DNA of 44,456 nt, taken from NCBI GenBank assembly GCA_034422735.1, contig DAOUJL010000064.1, positions 1 to 44,456 on the forward strand, in the 5' to 3' direction. Under the pieces are notes generated by a model. The model did no database searches, was not told the DNA's origin, and worked only from the letters and a program-made list of their open reading frames with translations. Of this stretch, positions 6,203 through 14,276 are shown in pieces. The first letter of the stretch is position 1; the number at the start of each line of letters is the position of its first letter. This stretch comes from CATOSD01 sp034422735. Lineage in GTDB: Bacteria; Chloroflexota; Dehalococcoidia; Lucifugimonadales; CATOSD01. Made by a program: the position numbers and the translations under genes.

Positions 6203-8236
6203 CTACTCATCCGTCCGGTAAATGAACCGCTCATCCCAGATCCCGTACAGCGTCGGCGTCGTGTTGCCGAACACGTTGCGCACCGCCGTCAGCCGCTCCG
6301 CCAGGGTCGTGTAGATAACCGGCACGTTCTCCGCGGCCAACTCCTGCGCCCGGTGGTAGTACTCCACCCGCTTGGCGCGGTCCAACTCCGCGCTGGCCTT
6401 CACGTACAGCTCGTCGATCTCCGCCTCCCAGTCGGTCGGCGGCTCCTCCTGGCTCGGGTTCCACACGTGCAGCGGCTCGCCACTATGCCAGAAGGTGATC
6501 CCCCCGTGCGGGTCGGTGCCGCCGGTGAAGCCAACGATCATCGCTTCCCAGTCGTACGTCTGAACGATCCTGTTGACCAGGTCCCCGAACTCGATCAGCT
6601 TGTAATCGACTCCCAGGCCGATGTCCCTCATCCCCTCGCTGACTATCTCGCCAACGCGCTCCCGCACCGAGTTCCCCTCGTTCGTCACCATCGTGAACTC
6701 GATCGGGTTGCCGTCGCCGTCCTCGCGCACCCCGTCGCCATCGCTGTCGGTCCAGCCCAGGCCGTCCAACAGCGCGCTGGCGCTGCCCAGATCGTACTCG
6801 TAGCGCCGCACGTCCGAATTGTGGAAGTCGCCCGCCGACGGGCTGACCGGCGACCACTGCGGATAGCCGACGCCGTGCTGCACCTCGTCGATGATCTTGC
6901 CCTTGTCGACGGCGTACGCCACCGCCTGCCGAAACTCCTTCTGCTGGAACCACTTCTGCTTGACCGGATCGAGATAAGGCTCCCCCGATTCCTCGTTCAC
7001 GCGAGCATTTTGATTGAACCCGATCAGCGTGAACCCGAACTGCGGCCCCCGCTTGTGTATGGTGAAGTTGCCCTCCCGCTGTAGCGGCTCCAACCGCTCC
7101 AACTCCTCGCCCAGCACACCGTGAACATCCGTCTCACCGGAGATGAACGCGGCGAGTTCCGCGTCGAAGTCCGGCACCACTATGTCTACCAGCTTCTCGA
7201 TGTAGGGCAGCTTGTTGCCCTCGCCGTCCTCCATCCAATAGTCAGGGTTTCGGCGCAGGATTACCGTCTCCCCCGGCACGTAGTTCTCGATGATGTATGG
7301 GCCAGTACCGATCACCTCGCTCGGGTTCGTATCGATCCCCCACACCTCGGTGAAAGTACCGTCGTCCACGTACTCCTCGAGAATGTGCTTCGGGAAAATG
7401 GCCGTGCCCATTGATCTCAGGAAGGGCGCGAATGACTGCGGAAGCACGCACTGAACGGTGAAATTGTCCAACGCCCTGACCGTCATCGGCGCCTGCTCCC
7501 ATTCGCCCGTCTCCTCGTTGATGAACCTGAACTGGAACGCCGGCCTTGCCGACGCCGGTATGTCCTCGTTGTAGATGATGCGGTTAAACGTGAACTCCAC
7601 GTCGTGGGCGGTGAACGGCTCCCCGTCGTGCCACGTCACGTCCCGGCGCAGCCGGAAGGTCCACGTCAGGCCGTCGTCGGAGCTCTCCCAGGACTCCGCA
7701 AGTCTGGGCTCCACCTCGTCCGTCAACCACGACGTCTCGGTCAGCCCCTCGAACACGTAGCTCAGAGTTCCGGCCGAGTAGGCGTCATTTGCGATGGCAA
7801 GGTTGAACGTCAGCGGCTCCGCAATCGTGGCCGTCGTGATCGTACCGCCGTGCTTGCCGATCGTGTACTCGAAGTCCGTCGCGTTCTGCTTGAGCCGGTC
7901 CACCACGCTTCCGTCGCTCGCCGGCGTCGGCTGCGTTACAGCCGCCGGCACCGCCGTAGCCGTCGGTTCTGGCGCGGCTGTAGGCTGTGCCGCGGCAGTC
8001 GGCGCGGCCTCTGGAGTGGGCTGCGTTGTCGGAACGGACTGCGCCGTGGGCACGGGCTGGGCCGCTGTCGTCGGCTCGGCCGTGGGAGTCGGCTCGGCAT
8101 CGCCGCCGCATGCGGCCAGCAACGTTGCCGCGAGTACCGTTAAAGAGAGAGCCCACCTCAGTGCCAGGGGAGTGGCATTGAAGCGGGCTCGACGAAAGCC
8201 GGGAGATGGTGAGTCCATGCGGAGGATAGGTGTCAA
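6203..8236 (-). CDS. Oligopeptide-type ABC transporter substrate-binding lipoprotein (SBP family 5)
   Basis: A 677-residue extracytoplasmic solute-binding protein of the DppA/OppA/NikA family. The signal peptide ends in a lipobox (LLAAC, Cys about residue 43), followed by a roughly 60-residue Thr/Pro/Ala linker. The body shows family segments such as PRLAESWESSDDGLTWTFRLR, DVTWHDGEPFTAHDVEFTFNR and IGTGPYIIENYVPGE. A TTG at 8236 is preceded by GAAAGGA at good spacing; the ATG at 8218 lacks one. No permease genes are adjacent, so it must work with an ABC system elsewhere, possibly the DppBC-like pair at 29-31 kb. The ligand cannot be read from sequence; such proteins bind peptides, opines, nickel or oligosaccharides. 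Confidence 0.9.
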   Translation of the reverse strand: MTPILRMDSPSPGFRRARFNATPLALRWALSLTVLAATLLAACGGDAEPTPTAEPTTAAQPVPTAQSVPTTQPTPEAAPTAAAQPTAAPEPTATAVPAAVTQPTPASDGSVVDRLKQNATDFEYTIGKHGGTITTATIAEPLTFNLAIANDAYSAGTLSYVFEGLTETSWLTDEVEPRLAESWESSDDGLTWTFRLRRDVTWHDGEPFTAHDVEFTFNRIIYNEDIPASARPAFQFRFINEETGEWEQAPMTVRALDNFTVQCVLPQSFAPFLRSMGTAIFPKHILEEYVDDGTFTEVWGIDTNPSEVIGTGPYIIENYVPGETVILRRNPDYWMEDGEGNKLPYIEKLVDIVVPDFDAELAAFISGETDVHGVLGEELERLEPLQREGNFTIHKRGPQFGFTLIGFNQNARVNEESGEPYLDPVKQKWFQQKEFRQAVAYAVDKGKIIDEVQHGVGYPQWSPVSPSAGDFHNSDVRRYEYDLGSASALLDGLGWTDSDGDGVREDGDGNPIEFTMVTNEGNSVRERVGEIVSEGMRDIGLGVDYKLIEFGDLVNRIVQTYDWEAMIVGFTGGTDPHGGITFWHSGEPLHVWNPSQEEPPTDWEAEIDELYVKASAELDRAKRVEYYHRAQELAAENVPVIYTTLAERLTAVRNVFGNTTPTLYGIWDERFIYRTDE

Positions 8237-8353
8237 GGCCGTGTCCTTTCAGATGGCAGTTTCGTTGCGCTAGTCAACCTCTTGAGTGTACCACAGAGTA
8301 TCTGCGCCACTGCCGCGTGGCAGCGATTCCGGCGCTGTTCGCCGCACCAGACG

Positions 8354-8382
8354 TTGCGAATTGGATTGGCCGTTGCTATAGT
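8354..8382 (+). promoter_or_regulatory. Sigma-70-type promoter of the serine hydrolase gene
   Basis: TTGCGA (8354-8359), a 17-base spacer and TATAGT (8377-8382) match a housekeeping promoter. The predicted start near 8390 would leave a leader of about 50 bases before the ATG at 8442. Confidence 0.55.
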
Positions 8383-8441
8383 CGAGCCTGTGGCGTCACC
8401 ACCCACGGATTGCGACCCGCGCTGGCAGAAGGGAGCTGCAC

Positions 8442-9539
8442 ATGCCAACCCCCGACATCCCGGATTGGGTGACTTTCCCGGAAGACGAGTGGACCCAGAT
8501 CACCACCGAAGAAGCGGGCCTCGACCGCAAGAAATTCGACGACTTCCTGTCCACCATCGACGCCAGGGGGGCCGACTTTGGTGGAGAGGACCACACCGGC
8601 GACAAGTTCGGAACCGTCATCACCCGTGGCGGCTACCTCGTGCACACCTGGGGCGACGGCGACTACAAGTTCCAGACCGCCTCGACCGGCAAGGCGTTCA
8701 CCTATGCTCTACTCGGCCTCGCCGTGCAGGAAGGCATGGTGCAGGCCGACGACCTGATTTCCGAGACCTGGACCGGCGAGGGGCAGCTCTCCCATCCCCA
8801 CAAGCATCTCGACCAGGGCCACCACAAGACACTCACCTGGCGGCACCTCGTCGGCATCAAGTGGGGAGCGGGCCACTACGGCGGCTTTGCCATAGAACTG
8901 GGCATAGACTGGATGGAGCGCAACACCAGGACGGATGACATCCCCGGAGTCCCGGCCTGGGCAAACTGGACCGGCGATCCGTTCTACGACATCTACTCAC
9001 ACATCGAGCCGGGCACTCGCCGCCACTACAGCAGCGCCGGAACCTGGCGAGTCGCCCAGGCCCTCACCCACCTCTGGGGCAGAGACCTCAAGGACGTGAT
9101 GGACGAGAAGATCATGAACAAAATTGGCATCGCCGCGGATAGCTGGGACTGGTACGCCGGCGGCGACGTGAAGGACCAGAAGCACTTCTACCCTACGATC
9201 CCTGACTCATACACCTATCTCGACCCGCCTTACGAGATCGGCGGCAATCCGGTTCGAAGCGGCCCCGGTTGGGTGGTCATCAGCGCGAAGGACCTCGCAC
9301 GATACGGGCTGCTGGTGGCAACCGGCGGCAACTGGAAAGGCGAACAGATTCTCCCACCCGGTTGGGTGCGTACCCACTCCGGCGGCAACCGCAGCGGCCT
9401 GCACGGCGAGAGCAGGCGCTTCACGTCGATGGGCAGGGTCGCCACCGAAGGCATCGACATGCGGTTCTCCGTCGAACGGGAAAGCCTCATCCCACAGGAC
9501 GTATTCGTTGGCACCGTCAGGCCGTCCCGCATGGTGTAG
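8442..9539 (+). CDS. Class C beta-lactamase-fold serine hydrolase
   Basis: A serine hydrolase of the beta-lactamase class C / esterase EstB superfamily, which hydrolyses esters or amides through an acyl-enzyme. The nucleophile motif S-x-x-K is STGK at residues 81-84, and the second element (YxN in AmpC) is Y196-S-S. A KTG-box equivalent is not evident near the C-terminus. No signal peptide is visible, so it is probably cytoplasmic. A GGGAG ribosome-binding site precedes the ATG. It is the first gene of the plus-strand run leading into the Rieske, MMPL and sterol-methyltransferase genes. An esterase acting on a steryl or other lipid ester would fit the context, but this is speculation. Confidence 0.85.
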   Translation: MPTPDIPDWVTFPEDEWTQITTEEAGLDRKKFDDFLSTIDARGADFGGEDHTGDKFGTVITRGGYLVHTWGDGDYKFQTASTGKAFTYALLGLAVQEGMVQADDLISETWTGEGQLSHPHKHLDQGHHKTLTWRHLVGIKWGAGHYGGFAIELGIDWMERNTRTDDIPGVPAWANWTGDPFYDIYSHIEPGTRRHYSSAGTWRVAQALTHLWGRDLKDVMDEKIMNKIGIAADSWDWYAGGDVKDQKHFYPTIPDSYTYLDPPYEIGGNPVRSGPGWVVISAKDLARYGLLVATGGNWKGEQILPPGWVRTHSGGNRSGLHGESRRFTSMGRVATEGIDMRFSVERESLIPQDVFVGTVRPSRMV

Positions 9540-9588
9540 GTACGCTTAGTTTCAACGGCAGGCCAAACGCGACACAGAAGAGGCTGGA

Positions 9589-10644
9589 ATGACTTCGACA
9601 CAACGCAGGCCGATCGTCTACACTCAAACCCTGCACCCGTTTCCGGAGGGCTGGTACTTCGTAGCCACCCGGGAGGAGGTGCTGAAGGCCAAACTCATCG
9701 AAAAGACCTGGATGGGCGAAGACATCATCGTCTGGTGCGACGATAAGGGCCGCGTCTGCGTCTCCGAGGGCTATTGCCCGCACCTGGGGGCCTATCTGGG
9801 CGCCGACGCGGGCGGCCAGGTGTGCGCCGGCCGGCTGGTCTGCCCCTTTCATGGCTTCGAATTCGATACGACAGGCCAGTGCGTCGCCACTCCCTACGCC
9901 GAGCCGCCCAAGACCGCCAGGCTGCGCGTCTACGAGACCCAAGAAGTCCATGGCATGATATTCGCCTGGTGGGGCATCGGAGGGCGGGAGCCCCAATGGG
10001 GCCTGCCCACGGAGTTGCCGGACCAGGCGGGCTGGAGTGGCCTCCAGTTCCAGACTCTGCGCTTTCCCGGCCATCCTCAGGAGACTTCGGAGAACTCCGT
10101 AGACCTGGGCCACCTGCGCTACGTGCACGGCTACGGCGACGTTGGCCGCACACAACGTGTGTCGGTGGACGGCCCCCTGCTCAAGAGCGACTTCAGGTTC
10201 AAGAGCGTTCGGCGCATCGCCAACATAGCCACTCAAACCTTCGACATAGACGCGAAGGCCAGCATCTGCGGGCTGGGCTACTCGCTCGTCGAGATACACG
10301 AGCGCTCCATCGGAATGGACATGCGCCTGTGGGTGCTGGCTACGCCCATTGACGGCACGCTGATAGACGTGACGCTGGTCTCGCAGGTGCGGGAGATACG
10401 CAGGCCCAGGCGGCTGCTGGTGGGACTGGGCGTTCTGCCGCCCAAGCTGCGCGCCCCGCTCATGAACAAGTTCATGTCGCTGCAGCAACGCCACGACGTC
10501 CTCCAGGACGTCGTAATCTGGCGGCGCAAGCGATACCGCCCCCGCCCGCGTCTCTGCCGCTCCGACGGCGAGATAATGCCCTTCCGGTACTACTGCGCCC
10601 AGTTCTACCCTGACCCGCACGCCGACGAGGATTCTGATGCCTAG
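9589..10644 (+). CDS. Rieske non-haem iron oxygenase (KshA / DAF-36-like)
   Basis: The oxygenase component of a Rieske mono- or dioxygenase. The 2Fe-2S ligands are C63-P-H65 and C85-P-F-H88. The mononuclear iron site is seen as E168-N and D172 with H175 and H180 in VDLGHLRYVHG. The long spacing and overall length (351 aa) fit the single-subunit group that contains 3-ketosteroid 9-alpha-hydroxylase (KshA), the DAF-36/Neverland cholesterol desaturases and the bacterial sterol demethylase component SdmA. No dedicated reductase gene lies next to it. It is placed between the serine hydrolase and the MMPL transporter and just upstream of a sterol-methyltransferase homologue, which makes a sterol or triterpenoid substrate plausible. 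The subfamily assignment needs a tree. Confidence 0.9.
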   Translation: MTSTQRRPIVYTQTLHPFPEGWYFVATREEVLKAKLIEKTWMGEDIIVWCDDKGRVCVSEGYCPHLGAYLGADAGGQVCAGRLVCPFHGFEFDTTGQCVATPYAEPPKTARLRVYETQEVHGMIFAWWGIGGREPQWGLPTELPDQAGWSGLQFQTLRFPGHPQETSENSVDLGHLRYVHGYGDVGRTQRVSVDGPLLKSDFRFKSVRRIANIATQTFDIDAKASICGLGYSLVEIHERSIGMDMRLWVLATPIDGTLIDVTLVSQVREIRRPRRLLVGLGVLPPKLRAPLMNKFMSLQQRHDVLQDVVIWRRKRYRPRPRLCRSDGEIMPFRYYCAQFYPDPHADEDSDA

Positions 10645-10715
10645 CGCCGAGGAAAGACGCTTTGACTCTCCGCTAGCTGCTGTGGCCGCGGGATCTACGA
10701 AGTGAAGGGCACGCA

Positions 10716-13187
10716 ATGAGCAACTTCCTGAGCTGGTTCAGCAGGCTGGTCACGGCCCGTCCATACGTCACGATTCTTGCTCTCATCGCCGTCACGGTCG
10801 TGCTGGGGGCGGGAGCCGCGCGGCGCGCGCCGCCGACCGAGGGCGCCGACGTGGCCTTCCTGCCCCCCGGCAACGCTGTGGCAAACGCGACGCGTGAAAT
10901 CGATGACCTCTTCGGAGACACCGGCGATGTCAACGTCGTCACTCTCCTGTTTCGCGGGAACGCGTTGACGCCCGGCGGCCTCTCCCAGATGGCCGCGCTC
11001 ATTGACGAAGTAGCCAGCGAAGCGAGCGTGAGCGGGCTGTTGGCGCCCATTGACGCGGTAGTTGCGCCCTCGTCTCTGATAGGTGCCGCCCTCCAGGTGG
11101 ACGGCTTTGCCTCCATCACCCAGACACAGATAGACGCCGTTCGTGACGTACCACAGATCCAAGGCCCCCTGGCCGCTATGACCGGGAGCGATACGGACGG
11201 CGCGCCGGTGGCGATTGCCAACATACGCCTGATAGACACTGGCGACGAGCGGATCCAGGCCGCCGAGCGCGACATTAGCAATCTCGCGGCAGCATCCGAA
11301 GGGCCGCTGCGCGTGAGCAGCTTGTCGCCGATAATCATCGAGGACGAGTATGAACAGGCCTTGGAGTCGGGGATGGGGCCGCTAGTCGGGCTGGCGCTGC
11401 TGCTGATAGCGTTGCTGCTCTTGCTGTTCACGCGCACGTTCTCGGACATGCTGTTGACCCTGGGGGGTCTCATCCTTTCGATTGTCTGGGTTGTCGGGGC
11501 GGAAGGCTGGCTCGGCCCCAACGGGCTGTCCCTGATAGGTCCTCCTAGCTCGCTAACCGTCATGGTGCCTGTGATAGTGATAAGCCTTACAGTAGACTAT
11601 GCGATACAGGCAATCTCCCACTACCGCGAGAGGCGGCTCGAAGGCGAACCTGTCGCGAAAGCGGTAAGGAACGGACTGAGAAACGTAACGATACCGTTGA
11701 TGCTGGCCGCCGTAACGACGATAGTCAGCTTGTTGGCGACCTTGTTCTCGCCGATAGGCGTCATCGGCGACTTCGGAATGGTCGCGGGTTTGGGCGTGGG
11801 TATGAGCCTGATAGTGATGTTGACACTCCTTCCGGCTGGCCGCGCAATCATCGATCGGCGGCGCGAATCTCGCGGCACGTTGGCGCCGCCTCGCCCAATC
11901 TCGAACGCCTTGCCCGGCATCACATTTATCGCGGAACTGCTTGGCAGAAGCGTCACACGTTTTCCGGCGCCCTTCCTCGTCGGCGTTCTCGCAGTTACCA
12001 TCGTGCTGGGGTTCGCCGCCAGGGGCCTGAAATCCGAATTCAGCATCCGCGACATACTTCCGCGCGGCGGCGACGTGCTGGCGGATATGGAGACTCTCGA
12101 CGCGGCGGTCGGCGGCTCTACGGAGATGGCGACTCTTCTCGTGAAAGCCGAGGCTACCGAGACCCGTGCAGTTCTGAACCTTCGCGACCTCGCCGCCGCC
12201 TTCCAGGACGAAGCGCATCGCCCTAGCTCAGCGGCCGGCCCAATTCTCGCTTCCTACGAGTTGCTCGTGCGCGACTGGACGCACGACAGCGGCGAGCCGG
12301 GCGACAAGTACGACGCTGAGCTCGCGTCGCTTTTCCGGCAAGCGTCCGCAGATGTGCAGCTGGACCCGGAACTGATGCAGCGGTTTCTCGATGAGCTCGC
12401 CCAGAGGGAACCCCAGTTGGCCCGCCTACTGGTAAACGATCCGACGGGCCCAGATTCGATTCTGGTTCAGTTCCCAATCTACACGAACAATCCCGCACAC
12501 ACAGGGGCGTTGCAAGAGGAAATAGAGGCGCTTTGGCAGGGCGACGATCATTCCATCACGGCAACTTCCTTTGAAGTCGTCGCCGTTGCAGTGCAGAACC
12601 AGATAGCGGAGCGGCAAACGGAGGCGATAGGAACCACGATCGCGATTGCGCTGGGTATCCTTGCCATCTTCTTCTGGGCCACGCTGCGCCAACCCGCGCT
12701 GGCCGTCATCGCCGTAGGGCCAATCGTGCTGGTCTTGATAAGTGTGCTTGGCACAATGGCGTTGCTGGACATTCCTTACACATTGGTCACGTCGATAATC
12801 ACGGCGCTATCAATAGGCATCGGGGTGGACTACACCATCCACGTCATCCACCGCTACCGTGAGGAATACTCGCGACTGCGCGACCCGGAAGCCGCGGCCA
12901 TCCGCACGCTCATCACTACGGGTTCGGCATTGCTCGGCTCGGCGCTGACGACGGCCTTGGGATTTGGCGTGCTCATTGCCTCTCCGTTGCTCGCTTCCCA
13001 GCAGTTCGGCATAACCGCTACCATAACCATAGTTTACTCGCTCGTGTTTTCAGTCCTGGTGGTGCTGCCAGCCATGACGGTTTGGGGCGCGTACCAAAAC
13101 ATGAGGCTACGCTCTATGGTGCAGCGCACGTGGGACGAGCTGGACCTCGCTATCGAGGGCGTGCATCGCCGCCACGAGCGGGAATGA
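10716..13187 (+). CDS. MMPL/RND-superfamily transporter
   Basis: An 823-residue RND-type membrane transporter with twelve predicted transmembrane segments in two homologous halves. TM1 is at about residues 15-35, followed by a periplasmic domain of about 185 residues and a five-helix bundle; the pattern is then repeated. Each half carries the charged TM4 motif: SLTVDYAIQ in the first and GIGVDYTIHVIHRYRE in the second. The half-bundles resemble sterol-sensing-domain proteins. Relatives export lipids, including HpnN for hopanoids, MmpL for mycobacterial lipids and Patched/NPC1-like sterol transporters. It lies 71 bases after the Rieske gene and 22 bases before the sterol-methyltransferase gene, strongly suggesting one operon and a lipid cargo. 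Confidence 0.92.
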   Translation: MSNFLSWFSRLVTARPYVTILALIAVTVVLGAGAARRAPPTEGADVAFLPPGNAVANATREIDDLFGDTGDVNVVTLLFRGNALTPGGLSQMAALIDEVASEASVSGLLAPIDAVVAPSSLIGAALQVDGFASITQTQIDAVRDVPQIQGPLAAMTGSDTDGAPVAIANIRLIDTGDERIQAAERDISNLAAASEGPLRVSSLSPIIIEDEYEQALESGMGPLVGLALLLIALLLLLFTRTFSDMLLTLGGLILSIVWVVGAEGWLGPNGLSLIGPPSSLTVMVPVIVISLTVDYAIQAISHYRERRLEGEPVAKAVRNGLRNVTIPLMLAAVTTIVSLLATLFSPIGVIGDFGMVAGLGVGMSLIVMLTLLPAGRAIIDRRRESRGTLAPPRPISNALPGITFIAELLGRSVTRFPAPFLVGVLAVTIVLGFAARGLKSEFSIRDILPRGGDVLADMETLDAAVGGSTEMATLLVKAEATETRAVLNLRDLAAAFQDEAHRPSSAAGPILASYELLVRDWTHDSGEPGDKYDAELASLFRQASADVQLDPELMQRFLDELAQREPQLARLLVNDPTGPDSILVQFPIYTNNPAHTGALQEEIEALWQGDDHSITATSFEVVAVAVQNQIAERQTEAIGTTIAIALGILAIFFWATLRQPALAVIAVGPIVLVLISVLGTMALLDIPYTLVTSIITALSIGIGVDYTIHVIHRYREEYSRLRDPEAAAIRTLITTGSALLGSALTTALGFGVLIASPLLASQQFGITATITIVYSLVFSVLVVLPAMTVWGAYQNMRLRSMVQRTWDELDLAIEGVHRRHERE

Positions 13188-13209
13188 AGCCGTTCCGGAA
13201 AAGAGGCTC

Positions 13210-14247
13210 ATGCAACTCCACAGACTATCCAGGGGTCTGAAGGCCGCGTACCGTGGGCCTGACGTCCGCCGCCGCGTAAAACGCCTGGACGAGTGGACAG
13301 ACAGGGCGGACGCGGACTATGCCGGCCAGACCGGCTATGACCACGCCGAGACCGTCAGGGAATACTACGACCTCTGCAACGAGTTCATGGTGTACGGTTG
13401 GGGCGAGTCCCTCCATTTCGCGCCGCTATCGCCTAGAGAGAGCCTGGACAACTCCAAGGTGAGGCACCAGCGCCTGATGATTGACAAGCTGGAGTTGCAG
13501 AAAGGTATGACGGTAGTGGACGTCGGCTGCGGAATAGGCGGACCGTTGCGCCGCGTCGTCCGGGAGGCCGGCGTTAGGGTCGTTGGCGTCAATAGCAGTG
13601 AAGTGCAGTTGGAGAAAGCGAAGTCGTTGGACGCGGCGGCGGGGCTGGCTGAGGTGACCGACTACCTCGAGTGCAGCTTCATGGATATGGGCGTCGTCGC
13701 GGACGGTACGTTCGACAGGGGATACGCTATCGAGTCGACTTGCCATGCGCCGGACAAGGCGGGCGCGTTCGCCGAAATATACCGCGTGCTCAAACCGGGC
13801 GCCCTCTTCTGGGGGCAGGAAATGTGCATGACGGACAAGTTCGACTCCGGCGACGAGGGCCACCGCGCCATCAAGGAGGACTTGATGCACGGCATCGCGC
13901 TCAAGGACATCGCAACCATGAGCGAGGTGAACAGCGACCTCGAAGCGGCAGGATTCCAGATAATCGAGGCCAGGGATATGGCCGTCGAGGAAGACGGCCC
14001 GACGACGCCGTGGTATCAGCCCATGGAGACACGCGGAGGCACGCTGGGAAACGCCCTCCGCAGGGTCCCGATGGGCCGCAAGGCATTCATCGCGGCATCC
14101 AGGTTAGCCGAGGTCTTACGGCTATTCCCGAAAGGGTCCACGGACGTCATCAGGCTGCTGGATCACACCGCCGGGGCTTATGTCGCAGGCGGTAAGGCCG
14201 GGGTATTCACGCCGTTGTACTGCTTTCTGGCTCGCAAGCCACGGTAG
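13210..14247 (+). CDS. Sterol C-24-methyltransferase homologue
   Basis: An S-adenosylmethionine-dependent methyltransferase with every signature of the sterol side-chain methylases (Erg6/SMT). Region I has YGWG at residues 62-65 followed by ESLHFAP. The SAM-binding loop is DVGCGIGGP at 104-112. YAIESTCHAP at 172-181 is the third signature, and GQEMCMTDKFD at 202-212 the fourth. The C-terminal Sterol_MT_C region is present (LFPKGSTDVIRLL, AYVAGGKAGVFTPLYCFLARKP). The length, 345 aa, is close to yeast Erg6. Known relatives add methyl groups to the delta-24 bond of sterols, and bacterial homologues exist in metagenomes. No squalene epoxidase or oxidosqualene cyclase lies in the window, so the sterol could be made elsewhere or imported. 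Another isoprenoid side chain remains possible. Confidence 0.88.
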   Translation: MQLHRLSRGLKAAYRGPDVRRRVKRLDEWTDRADADYAGQTGYDHAETVREYYDLCNEFMVYGWGESLHFAPLSPRESLDNSKVRHQRLMIDKLELQKGMTVVDVGCGIGGPLRRVVREAGVRVVGVNSSEVQLEKAKSLDAAAGLAEVTDYLECSFMDMGVVADGTFDRGYAIESTCHAPDKAGAFAEIYRVLKPGALFWGQEMCMTDKFDSGDEGHRAIKEDLMHGIALKDIATMSEVNSDLEAAGFQIIEARDMAVEEDGPTTPWYQPMETRGGTLGNALRRVPMGRKAFIAASRLAEVLRLFPKGSTDVIRLLDHTAGAYVAGGKAGVFTPLYCFLARKPR

Positions 14248-14276
14248 CAACTCTCCAGTCCCCGCTTACAGGCCGC

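Noticed and set aside
9517..10716. A 399-codon minus-strand frame opposite the Rieske gene
   Set aside because: Antisense shadow of a gene with intact iron-sulfur and iron ligands.
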